Positions 1 through 5,957 of a stretch of 6,078 bases of DNA are shown here, in pieces. Position 1 is the first letter of the stretch; every line of letters starts with the position of its first letter. The notes beneath the pieces are model-generated. The model was not told the DNA's origin, made no database searches, and saw only the letters and a program-made list of their open reading frames with translations. Made by a program: the position numbers and the translations under genes. Location of the stretch: positions 1 to 6,078 of the forward strand of contig DMTA01000399.1 in NCBI GenBank assembly GCA_003454835.1, given 5' to 3'. The stretch comes from Achromobacter sp. GTDB lineage: Bacteria; Pseudomonadota; Gammaproteobacteria; Burkholderiales; Burkholderiaceae_B.

Positions 1-507
1 CTCCATCGAGGCCTTGTCGGACTCGACGGTGATCAGGCTTTGCTCGGCCTTGATGGTGTCGCCGACCGCGACCATGACTTCGATGACTTCGACTTCCTTG
101 AAGTCGCCGATGTCCGGCACTTCGATCTCGACCGGGCCGCTGGCGGCAGCCGGCGCGGGCGCCGAAGCCTCGGCCTTGGGCGCCGCGGCGGCGGCCTGCT
201 TGGGCTCTTCCTTGGCAGCCGGTTTGGACTCGGCCTTGGGGGCCTCTTCCTTGGCGGCGCCAGCGTCGGCCGCTTCCACTTCCAGCACGACCGCGCCTTC
301 GGCGACCTTGTCGCCGACCTTCACGGCGATGGACTTGACCACGCCGCCTTGCGACGCCGGGATCTCCATCGAGGCCTTGTCGGATTCGACCGTGATCAGG
401 CTCTGTTCCGCCTTGATCGTGTCGCCCACGGCAACCAGCACTTCAATGACTTCCACTTCCTTGAAGTCGCCGATGTCGGGAACCTTGATTTGCACGATGT
501 TGCTCAT
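1..507 (-). CDS. aceF: Pyruvate dehydrogenase E2, dihydrolipoyl acetyltransferase (N-terminal part, cut by window edge)
   Basis: E2 core subunit of the pyruvate dehydrogenase complex in the cytosol: its lipoyl arms carry the acetyl group from E1 to CoA. Only the first 169 residues are present. Lipoyl domain 1 covers about residues 1-78, with the lipoylation motif ESDKASME and its lysine at 44. A flexible Ala/Pro/Lys/Glu-rich linker (about 79-123) follows. Lipoyl domain 2 starts near 124, with the same motif and its lysine at 165, and is cut by the edge. The two domains are almost identical where both are visible. The peripheral-subunit-binding and catalytic domains lie outside, so the total number of lipoyl domains is unknown. 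The start ATG (505-507) lies 12 nt after the aceE stop. A GAGG overlapping that stop (TGAGGG) and an AAAGAG nearer the ATG are the possible ribosome sites, so coupled translation is likely. E2 of a 2-oxoglutarate complex could look similar, but the aceE neighbour settles it. Confidence 0.96.
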   Translation of the reverse strand, partial: MSNIVQIKVPDIGDFKEVEVIEVLVAVGDTIKAEQSLITVESDKASMEIPASQGGVVKSIAVKVGDKVAEGAVVLEVEAADAGAAKEEAPKAESKPAAKEEPKQAAAAAPKAEASAPAPAAASGPVEIEVPDIGDFKEVEVIEVMVAVGDTIKAEQSLITVESDKASME

Positions 508-519
508 GTCTCTTTACCC

Positions 520-3228
520 TCAGGCGTATTGCGGGTTGGCTTTGTTCGGATTGATGCCGTACTTCTTGATGGCTTCGGCCACCTTGGCAACCGGCACCTT
601 GCCTTCGTCGGCCAGCGCACGCAGCGCGGCGACGACGACGAAGTGGCGATCCACCTCGAAGTGCTCGCGCAGCTTGGCGCGGAAATCCGAGCGGCCGAAA
701 CCATCGGTGCCCAGCACCTTGTATTCGCGGCCCTTGGGCACGAACGGACGGATCTGGTCCGCAAAGAGCTTCATGTAGTCGGTCGACGCGATGATCGGGC
801 CTTCCGTCTTGGCAAGCTGTTCCGTGACGTAAGCGACCTGCGGCTTCTTCTCGTCGGGGTGCAGCATGTTGTGGCGTTCGGCGTCCAGGCCGTTGCGGCG
901 CAGCTCGGTGAAGCTGGTGACGCTCCAGAGGTCGGAAGCGACGTCCCAGTCGGCGGCCAGCAGTTCCTGCGCGGCCATGACTTCGCGCAGGATGGTGCCC
1001 GAACCCATAAGCTGCACGCGATTCTTGCCCTTGCCGTGCGACTTGAGCTTGTACATGCCCTTGATGATGCCTTCCTCGTCGCCCTTGGTCAGACCGGGCT
1101 GCGGGTAGTTTTCGTTCATCACCGTCAGGTAGTAATAGACGTTTTCCTGGTCTTCCACCATGCGCTTCAGACCATGCTGGATGATCACGGCGAGTTCATG
1201 GCCGAACGTCGGGTCGTACGACACGCAGTTCGGGATGGTCGAGGCCAGGATGTGGCTGTGGCCGTCTTCGTGCTGCAGGCCTTCGCCGTTCAGCGTCGTG
1301 CGGCCGGCGGTGCCGCCCAGCAGGAAGCCGCGCGCCTGCATGTCGCCGGCAGCCCAGGCCAGGTCGCCGATGCGCTGGAACCCGAACATCGAGTAGTAGA
1401 TGAAGAACGGGATCATGATGCGGTTGTTCGAGGAGTACGACGTGGCCGCCGCAATCCACGAGCTCATCGCGCCCGCTTCGTTGATGCCTTCCTGCAGGAG
1501 CTGGCCGTCGGCCGCTTCCTTGTAGTACATGACCTGGTCCTTGTCGACCGGGGTGTACTTCTGGCCTTCCGGCGCGTAGATGCCGATCTGGCGGAACAGG
1601 CCTTCCATGCCGAAGGTGCGCGATTCGTCAGCCAGGATCGGCACGACGCGCGGACCCAGTTCCTTGTCGCGCAGCACCTGGTTCAGGATGCGCACGAAGG
1701 CTTGGGTGGTCGAGATTTCGCGGCCTTCCGCGGTGGGTTCCAGCACGGCCTTGAAGGCGTCCAGCGCGGGGGCCTTCAGTTGCTCGTCGGCCTTGGCGCG
1801 ACGGCGCGGCAGGTAGCCGCCCAGCGCGGCGCGGCGCTCGTGCAGGTACTTCATTTCGGGCGAATCTTCGGCCGGCTTGAAGTACGGCAGATCGGCCAGC
1901 TTGTCGTCCGGGATCGGGATGCCGAAGCGATCGCGGAATTCGCGGATGGAGTCCAGTTCCAGCTTCTTCTGCTGGTGGGTCGGGTTCTTGGCCTGGCCGA
2001 CGTGGCCCATGCCGTAACCCTTGATGGTCTTGGCCAGGATGACGGTCGGCTGGCCGGTGTGGTCGGTGGCCGACTTGAAGGCCGCGTACACCTTGTGGGG
2101 ATCATGGCCGCCACGGTTCAGGCGCCAGATGTCCTCATCGCTCATGCGCGACACGGCTTCCAGCAGCTTGGGGTGCTTGCCGAAGAAATGTTCGCGGACG
2201 AACTTGCCGTCGTTGGCCTTGTACGCCTGGTACTCGCCGTCGACGGTTTCTTCCATGATCTGGCGCAGGATGCCTTCCTTGTCGTGCGCAAGCAGCGGAT
2301 CCCAGTAGCCGCCCCAGATCAGCTTGATGACGTTCCAGCCCGAACCGCGGAAGTCGCCTTCCAGTTCCTGGATGATCTTGCCGTTGCCGCGCACCGGGCC
2401 GTCCAGGCGCTGCAGGTTGCAGTTGATGACGAAGATCAGGTTGTCGAGCTTTTCGCGGGCCGCCAGGGCGATGGCGCCCAGCGACTCGGGTTCGTCCATT
2501 TCGCCGTCGCCGCAGAACACCCAGACCTTGCGGTTGCTGGTGTCGGCGATGCCGCGGGCGTGCAGGTACTTCAGGAAGCGGGCCTGGTAGATGGCCATCA
2601 GCGGGCCCAGGCCCATCGACACCGTCGGGAACTGCCAGAAGTCCGGCATCAGCTTCGGATGCGGGTACGAAGACAGGCCCTTGCCGTCCACTTCCTGACG
2701 GAAGTGGTTCAGCTGGTCTTCGGTCAGGCGGCCTTCAAGGTAGGCGCGGCCGTACATGCCGGGCGAGGTGTGGCCCTGGAAGTAGACCAGGTCGCCGCCG
2801 TGGCCTTCGTCTTCGGCGTGCCAGAAGTGGTTCTGGCCGCAGCCGATCATGGTGGCCAGCGAGGCGAACGACGCGATGTGACCGCCCAGGTCGCCGCCAT
2901 CGGGCGGGTTGTGCTTGTTGGCCTTGACCACCATGGCCATGGCGTTCCAGCGCACGTACGAGCGGATGCGCGTTTCCAGTTCCAGGTTGCCCGGATGCGC
3001 CGGCTCCAGGCCGGGCGGAATCGTGTTGACGTAAGCGGTGTTGGGCGAGAACGGGATGTGAGCGCCAGAGCGACGGGCTTCGTCGATCAGGCGTTCCAGC
3101 AGGTAATGGGCGCGCTGCGGTCCTTCGCGATCAAGGACGGCTGCCAGGGCTTCGAGCCACTCCTGGGTTTCAAGGGTGTCTTCGTCGTTGGCGGCCTGTA
3201 CGGCGCCAGCCTGGGCGTTAGAGGACAT
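520..3228 (-). CDS. aceE: Pyruvate dehydrogenase E1 component, homodimeric AceE type
   Basis: Thiamine-diphosphate-dependent E1 that decarboxylates pyruvate and reductively acetylates the lipoyl arm of AceF. The protein is 902 residues, close to the roughly 890 of E. coli AceE, and aligns by eye along its whole length. The thiamine/Mg site is GDGEMDEPES (240-249) with N271 and Q273 in the following NCNLQ stretch. H117 (GGHIASF) and H418 (NPTHQQKK) match the active-site histidines H106 and H407 of E. coli. E535 (ADESRTFGMEG) and E584 (QEGINE) match E522 and E571. H653 (LQHEDGHSH) matches H640. I chose the ATG at 3226-3228 because AGGAG sits 7 nt upstream and the N-terminus MSSNAQAGAV fits the family. 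The frame stays open up to 3327, but that extension would run through the 41-bp palindrome. No truncation or missing catalytic residue was seen. aceF follows directly in the same operon. Confidence 0.98.
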   Translation of the reverse strand: MSSNAQAGAVQAANDEDTLETQEWLEALAAVLDREGPQRAHYLLERLIDEARRSGAHIPFSPNTAYVNTIPPGLEPAHPGNLELETRIRSYVRWNAMAMVVKANKHNPPDGGDLGGHIASFASLATMIGCGQNHFWHAEDEGHGGDLVYFQGHTSPGMYGRAYLEGRLTEDQLNHFRQEVDGKGLSSYPHPKLMPDFWQFPTVSMGLGPLMAIYQARFLKYLHARGIADTSNRKVWVFCGDGEMDEPESLGAIALAAREKLDNLIFVINCNLQRLDGPVRGNGKIIQELEGDFRGSGWNVIKLIWGGYWDPLLAHDKEGILRQIMEETVDGEYQAYKANDGKFVREHFFGKHPKLLEAVSRMSDEDIWRLNRGGHDPHKVYAAFKSATDHTGQPTVILAKTIKGYGMGHVGQAKNPTHQQKKLELDSIREFRDRFGIPIPDDKLADLPYFKPAEDSPEMKYLHERRAALGGYLPRRRAKADEQLKAPALDAFKAVLEPTAEGREISTTQAFVRILNQVLRDKELGPRVVPILADESRTFGMEGLFRQIGIYAPEGQKYTPVDKDQVMYYKEAADGQLLQEGINEAGAMSSWIAAATSYSSNNRIMIPFFIYYSMFGFQRIGDLAWAAGDMQARGFLLGGTAGRTTLNGEGLQHEDGHSHILASTIPNCVSYDPTFGHELAVIIQHGLKRMVEDQENVYYYLTVMNENYPQPGLTKGDEEGIIKGMYKLKSHGKGKNRVQLMGSGTILREVMAAQELLAADWDVASDLWSVTSFTELRRNGLDAERHNMLHPDEKKPQVAYVTEQLAKTEGPIIASTDYMKLFADQIRPFVPKGREYKVLGTDGFGRSDFRAKLREHFEVDRHFVVVAALRALADEGKVPVAKVAEAIKKYGINPNKANPQYA

Positions 3229-3235
3229 CGTGTGT

Positions 3236-3240
3236 CTCCT
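3236..3240 (-). promoter_or_regulatory. Ribosome binding site of aceE
   Basis: AGGAG on the minus strand, 7 nt before the ATG at 3228. It decides the start codon against in-frame upstream Met codons, none of which has a comparable site. Confidence 0.85.
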
Positions 3241-3288
3241 GTTGGGGTTCGTCGTGACCACACACCCGCTTATTGATCTACTCGCGGA

Positions 3289-3329
3289 CATTGCATGGTA
3301 GCCGGGATCATCCGGGCTACCATGCAATG
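3289..3329. repeat. 41-bp near-perfect palindrome in the aceE upstream region
   Basis: Two 15-bp perfect arms (3289-3303 and 3315-3329), one G/G mismatch (3304/3314), then a 4-bp inner stem GGAT/ATCC around the central C at 3309. That gives 19 of 20 possible pairs. It ends 60 nt before the aceE start codon. In a leader transcript it would fold into a very stable hairpin; as DNA it could bind a dimeric or tetrameric regulator. No T-run follows on either strand, so it is not a standard terminator. A dispersed genomic palindrome family is another possibility. Confidence 0.9.
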
Positions 3330-3334
3330 CATGG
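3320..3334. repeat. Overlapping palindrome, CCATGCA-A-TGCATGG
   Basis: A 15-bp palindrome with perfect 7-bp arms around the A at 3327. It shares its left arm with the right arm of the 41-bp palindrome. With the copy at 3292-3298, the heptamer TGCATGG/CCATGCA occurs three times within 43 bp. The two folds are mutually exclusive in RNA, and as DNA they could be paired half-sites. Confidence 0.8.
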
Positions 3335-3353
3335 GGTCGGGGTGTTCAAAGGA

Positions 3354-3379
3354 CCTGCCAGGGGCAGTTTCCTGTCAGG
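3354..3379. repeat. Two CCTGNCAGG palindromic sites, 17 bp apart
   Basis: CCTGCCAGG at 3354-3362 and CCTGTCAGG at 3371-3379 are each a 9-bp palindrome with a free central base, centred 17 bp apart. They fall at and just downstream of the predicted aceE transcription start, where a repressor could act. The sequence is seen directly; the operator role is inferred and no named regulator is claimed. Confidence 0.4.
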
Positions 3380-3383
3380 CGGC

Positions 3384-3413
3384 ATTCTAAGAAAGAAGAT
3401 TAACCGGCCGCAA
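3384..3413 (-). promoter_or_regulatory. Candidate sigma70-type promoter for aceE-aceF
   Basis: On the minus strand, a -10-like TAGAAT (3384-3389) lies 18 bp from a weak -35-like TTGCGG (3408-3413). Transcription would start near 3377, giving a leader of about 150 nt that contains the 41-bp palindrome. The -10 is good and the -35 matches only 3 of 6, so the promoter may need an activator. Other starts are possible. Confidence 0.35.
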
Positions 3414-3418
3414 GGAAA

Positions 3419-3452
3419 ATTTCATGTTGCGGTACGGCATTTCATAATGCGG
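3419..3452. repeat. Two 14-mer direct repeats at a 20-bp pitch
   Basis: ATTTCATGTTGCGG (3419-3432) and ATTTCATAATGCGG (3439-3452) agree at 12 of 14 positions. They are exactly 20 bp apart, about two helical turns, so both face the same side of the DNA. They lie just upstream of the proposed aceE -35 (about -42 to -75), a typical activator position. The second copy also carries CATAAT (3443-3448), which resembles a plus-strand -10, and GCATT-tcat-AATGC symmetry at 3437-3450. Confidence 0.6.
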
Positions 3453-3481
3453 AAAGTTGAACAGAAGCTGAATCGCTGAAC

Positions 3482-3498
3482 GCCATACTTTTTATGGC
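3482..3498. repeat. Small AT-rich inverted repeat GCCATA/TATGGC
   Basis: Six-bp arms (3482-3487 and 3493-3498) around the five bases CTTTT. It overlaps CATACT (3484-3489), another possible plus-strand -10. It is short enough to be chance, but sits in the likely control region of the kinase operon. Confidence 0.35.
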
Positions 3499-3548
3499 CT
3501 AGCCCGAAAGCAGGGGTTGATTCCCGGCAATTCCCTCCCAACACGCAC

Positions 3549-3554
3549 TAAAAT
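3549..3554 (+). promoter_or_regulatory. Candidate -10 element of the kinase-regulator-folD operon
   Basis: TAAAAT (5 of 6 to TATAAT) lies 25 bp before the ATG at 3580. Transcription would start near 3561 with a leader of about 19 nt. No clear -35 is visible 16-18 bp upstream. CATAAT (3443-3448) and CATACT (3484-3489) are alternatives further upstream. Confidence 0.35.
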
Positions 3555-3579
3555 GCGCGGTCTACCGGCCCCGAATTCC

Positions 3580-5334
3580 ATGTCCAGCGCGCCCAAGTCC
3601 AACATACCTACGCCTTTCCATGACCACGCCCGCACCCGGCGGCGCGGGGTGTATTGGGTCACGCCCGCCATGGTGCTGATCCTCTATATCTGTGTGATGG
3701 CGGTGTTCTTCTGGTTGCAGCGCATTCATGACGACAGCGTCATGTTTGTCACCATAGACCAGGAGCTGCGTCAGCAACGCCTGATCTGGGTCGTGCTGGC
3801 CCTGTCCTGCGTCATTGTCATCAGTCTGCTCATGCTGTGGCGCTATACCCGCTTCCGGTCCACCGCCGAGGCCGCGCTCATCGCCGAAACGGGTTTTCGG
3901 CGCGCCATGGAAAACTCCATGTCCACGGGCATGCGCGTGCTCGACATGGAAGGTCGCATCGCCTACGTGAACCCGGCTTTCTGCCGGATGATCGGCTGGA
4001 ACGAAGCCGACCTGATCGGCCGCAGCCCGCCCTTCCCTTATTGGGTGCCGGGCCGCCACGAACAGCATCAGCACACGCTGGACGTGCTGATGTCGGGCAA
4101 GACGCCCAGCAGCGGCCTGGAAGTCGAGGCGCAGCGGCGCGATGGTTCGCGCTTCACGGCGCGCATGTACGTGTCGCCGCTGCTGGACCCCAACGGCAAT
4201 CAGATCGGCTGGATGACGTCCATGACGGACATCACCGAGCCCAAGCGCATCCGCGAGGCCCTGACCGCCGCGCACGAACGCTTCATGACCGTGCTGGAAG
4301 GCCTGGACGACGCCATCTCGGTCACGGCCGACACGCACGACGGACTGGAGCTGCTGTTCGCCAACCGCACGTACCGCCGCGTGTTCGGCGCGCAGACCGG
4401 CGGCCACGACGAGCTGCTGGCCGGCCGGCGCGGCCGCTTCACCGACGAATCGGTCGAAGTCTTTGCGCCGTCGGTGCAGCGCTGGTTTGAAGTCCACCAC
4501 CGCATGCTTGCCTGGACGGACGGCCGCCGTGTGCGCATGCAGGTGGCGCGCGACATCACCGAGCGCCGCGGCCACGAGGAAGCGTCGCGCGTGCAGCAGG
4601 AAAAGATCCAGCTCACCAGCCGCCTGACCACGATGGGCGAAATGGCCTCGTCGCTGGCGCACGAGCTGAACCAGCCGCTGACCGCCATCGCCAACTACAG
4701 CATGGGCGCGGTGGCGCTGGTCAAAGCCGGCCACACCAGCCCCAACATGCTGCTGCCCGCGCTGGAAAAGGCCGCGTCCCAGGCCGAACGCGCCGGCAAG
4801 ATCATCAGCCGCATCCGCGAATTCGTGAAGCGCAGCGAGCCGCGCCGCCAGCGCGTCGCCATCGGCCGCATTGTCGACAACGCCATCGGCTTTGCCGAAA
4901 TCGACGCCCGCAAGCGCCGCATCCGCATCGACAGCTTCGTGCCGTCCAACGCGCCGGACGTCCTGGCCGACCCCATCCTGATCGAACAGGTCTTGCTGAA
5001 CCTGCTCAAGAACGGACTGGAGGCCATGGAAAAGAGCGAGTCCGACGAGCTTAAGGTTGCCGTAATTCTCCACGAGCAGCATATCGAGGTGGCCGTGGTC
5101 GACCGCGGCCACGGCCTTGCCGAACCCGAGCGCCTGTTCGAACCGTTCTTCAGCACCAAGTCGCAGGGCCTGGGCATGGGGCTGAACATCTGCCGTACCA
5201 TTATCGAATCGCATCACGGCCGCCTGTGGGCTGACCCCAATCCCGCCGGCGGTACTATCTTCCGCTTCACCCTGCCCTGCGCTGCGACCCAGACGCAGGC
5301 CCAGAACGATCAGTCCGAGGAGTTGCACGCATGA
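3580..5334 (+). CDS. Membrane-anchored PAS-PAS sensor histidine kinase (FixL/DctB-like)
   Basis: Inner-membrane sensor kinase, 584 residues from this start, presumably phosphorylating the FixJ-like regulator encoded next. Two membrane segments (about 24-46 and 68-87) enclose a periplasmic loop of only about 21 residues. A PAS domain (about 103-220, ending TDITEPK) and a weaker PAS-like domain (about 229-329, ending ARDITERR) follow. HisKA carries H361 in LAHELNQPLTAI. The ATPase shows N474/N478 (NLLKNGLEAM), DRGHG from D508, LFEPFFSTK from L519 and GLGMGL from G530. No receiver domain is attached. The start is uncertain: ATG 3580 fits the nearby -10, while ATG 3553 and TTG 3517 are in frame; none has a good ribosome site. 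The stop overlaps the regulator start by ATGA. The tiny loop suggests that the signal is sensed in the membrane or through the PAS domains. The signal itself cannot be read from the sequence. Confidence 0.95.
   Translation: MSSAPKSNIPTPFHDHARTRRRGVYWVTPAMVLILYICVMAVFFWLQRIHDDSVMFVTIDQELRQQRLIWVVLALSCVIVISLLMLWRYTRFRSTAEAALIAETGFRRAMENSMSTGMRVLDMEGRIAYVNPAFCRMIGWNEADLIGRSPPFPYWVPGRHEQHQHTLDVLMSGKTPSSGLEVEAQRRDGSRFTARMYVSPLLDPNGNQIGWMTSMTDITEPKRIREALTAAHERFMTVLEGLDDAISVTADTHDGLELLFANRTYRRVFGAQTGGHDELLAGRRGRFTDESVEVFAPSVQRWFEVHHRMLAWTDGRRVRMQVARDITERRGHEEASRVQQEKIQLTSRLTTMGEMASSLAHELNQPLTAIANYSMGAVALVKAGHTSPNMLLPALEKAASQAERAGKIISRIREFVKRSEPRRQRVAIGRIVDNAIGFAEIDARKRRIRIDSFVPSNAPDVLADPILIEQVLLNLLKNGLEAMEKSESDELKVAVILHEQHIEVAVVDRGHGLAEPERLFEPFFSTKSQGLGMGLNICRTIIESHHGRLWADPNPAGGTIFRFTLPCAATQTQAQNDQSEELHA
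5317..5322 (+). promoter_or_regulatory. Ribosome binding site of the response regulator
   Basis: GAGGAG inside the end of the kinase gene, 8 nt before the ATG at 5331. It is strong enough to support the start and high expression of the regulator relative to the kinase, which lacks such a site. Confidence 0.75.
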
Positions 5335-5957
5335 ACACGCCCCACCTGTCGAGCACGGTATTCATTGTCGACGACGACGAAGCGGTCCGCGATTCGCTGC
5401 GCTGGCTGCTGGAAGCCAATGGATACCGCGTTCGCGCCTACGCCAGCGGCGAGTCCTTCCTGGAAGACTACGACGCCAGCCAGATCGGCGTGCTGATCGC
5501 CGACGTGCGCATGCCCGGCATGAGCGGCCTGGAGCTGCAGGAACAGCTCATCATCCGCAACGCGCCGCTGCCCATCGTGTTCATCACCGGCCACGGCGAC
5601 GTCCCCATGGCGGTGTCCACCATGAAGAAAGGCGCCGTCGACTTCCTGGAAAAGCCGTTCAACGAATCCGACCTGCGCGAAATCGTGGCGCGCATGCTGG
5701 AGCAGGCCACGCAGCGCGTGAGCAAGCACCAGGCCCAGAAGGACCACGAAGCCATGCTGGCGCGCCTGACCGCACGCGAGCAACAGGTGCTGGAGCGCAT
5801 CGTCGCCGGCCGCTTGAACAAGCAGATCGCCGACGACCTGGGCATCAGCATCAAGACCGTCGAGGCGCACCGCGCCAACATTATGGAAAAACTTGAAGTG
5901 ACCACCGTTGCAGATTTGATGAAAGTGGCCTTGGCCAAACCCGAGGCACACGCATGA
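5331..5957 (+). CDS. FixJ-like response regulator, receiver plus LuxR-type HTH
   Basis: Cytosolic DNA-binding response regulator of 208 residues, the usual length for the FixJ/StyR/TtrR group. The receiver (about 9-125) has the acidic pair D14/D15 (IVDDDEAVR), phosphoacceptor D58 ([11 protein letters not shown]), switch T86 ([12 protein letters not shown], close to FixJ) and K108 (DFLEKPF). A linker of about 20 residues leads to a LuxR/GerE helix-turn-helix (about 143-202), with [15 protein letters not shown] and the recognition-helix region [17 protein letters not shown]. It is the evident partner of the upstream kinase: the genes overlap by 4 nt (ATGA). Its own stop overlaps the folD start in the same way. 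Targets are unknown; the divergent region upstream of aceE and the kinase is the natural first candidate. The name fixJ is not used because nitrogen-fixation context is absent. Confidence 0.96.
   Translation: MNTPHLSSTVFIVDDDEAVRDSLRWLLEANGYRVRAYASGESFLEDYDASQIGVLIADVRMPGMSGLELQEQLIIRNAPLPIVFITGHGDVPMAVSTMKKGAVDFLEKPFNESDLREIVARMLEQATQRVSKHQAQKDHEAMLARLTAREQQVLERIVAGRLNKQIADDLGISIKTVEAHRANIMEKLEVTTVADLMKVALAKPEAHA

Larger units (their letters stand above)
3229..3579. other. Divergent intergenic region between aceE and the two-component operon
   Basis: About 350 bp with no gene I can support. Its 3380-3500 part is much more AT-rich than the coding flanks. It separates the leftward aceE-aceF operon from the rightward kinase operon, so it must carry the control sites of both. 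The symmetric elements and candidate promoters inside it are listed separately. There is no hairpin followed by a T-run in either direction, so I see no intrinsic terminator. Confidence 0.85.

Noticed and set aside
40..3276. Very long plus-strand open frame (1078 codons) opposite aceE and aceF
   Set aside because: It is in exact codon register with the genes on the other strand. There it is interrupted only if the sense genes use TTA, CTA or TCA, which are rare in high-GC genomes. The real genes have full-length conserved products; this frame resembles nothing known.
3229..3327. N-terminal extension of AceE by up to 33 residues
   Set aside because: The extension would be encoded by the palindrome and has no family match. 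The ATG at 3228 has a well-spaced AGGAG.
3289..3329. The palindrome as an intrinsic terminator
   Set aside because: No run of T follows the stem on either strand, and it lies between divergent genes where no upstream transcript should end.
3345..3360. Sigma54-like TGGCAGG-N4-TTGAA on the minus strand before aceE
   Set aside because: The -24 GG is present but the invariant -12 GC reads GA, and no sigma54 activator gene is visible. Treated as chance.
3273..3479. Possible 68-codon plus-strand small protein starting at a TTG
   Set aside because: No ribosome site, runs through the palindrome and the control repeats, and the composition is not protein-like for this genome.
3837..4490. 217-codon plus-strand frame inside the kinase
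   Set aside because: Out-of-frame shadow of the kinase; Arg/Pro/Ala-rich, no domain and no ribosome site.
3562..5328. Long minus-strand open frame (588 codons) opposite the kinase
   Set aside because: Same in-register shadow effect. The plus-strand kinase has all HisKA/ATPase motifs; the antisense product is low-complexity His/Ala/Gly/Arg-rich sequence.
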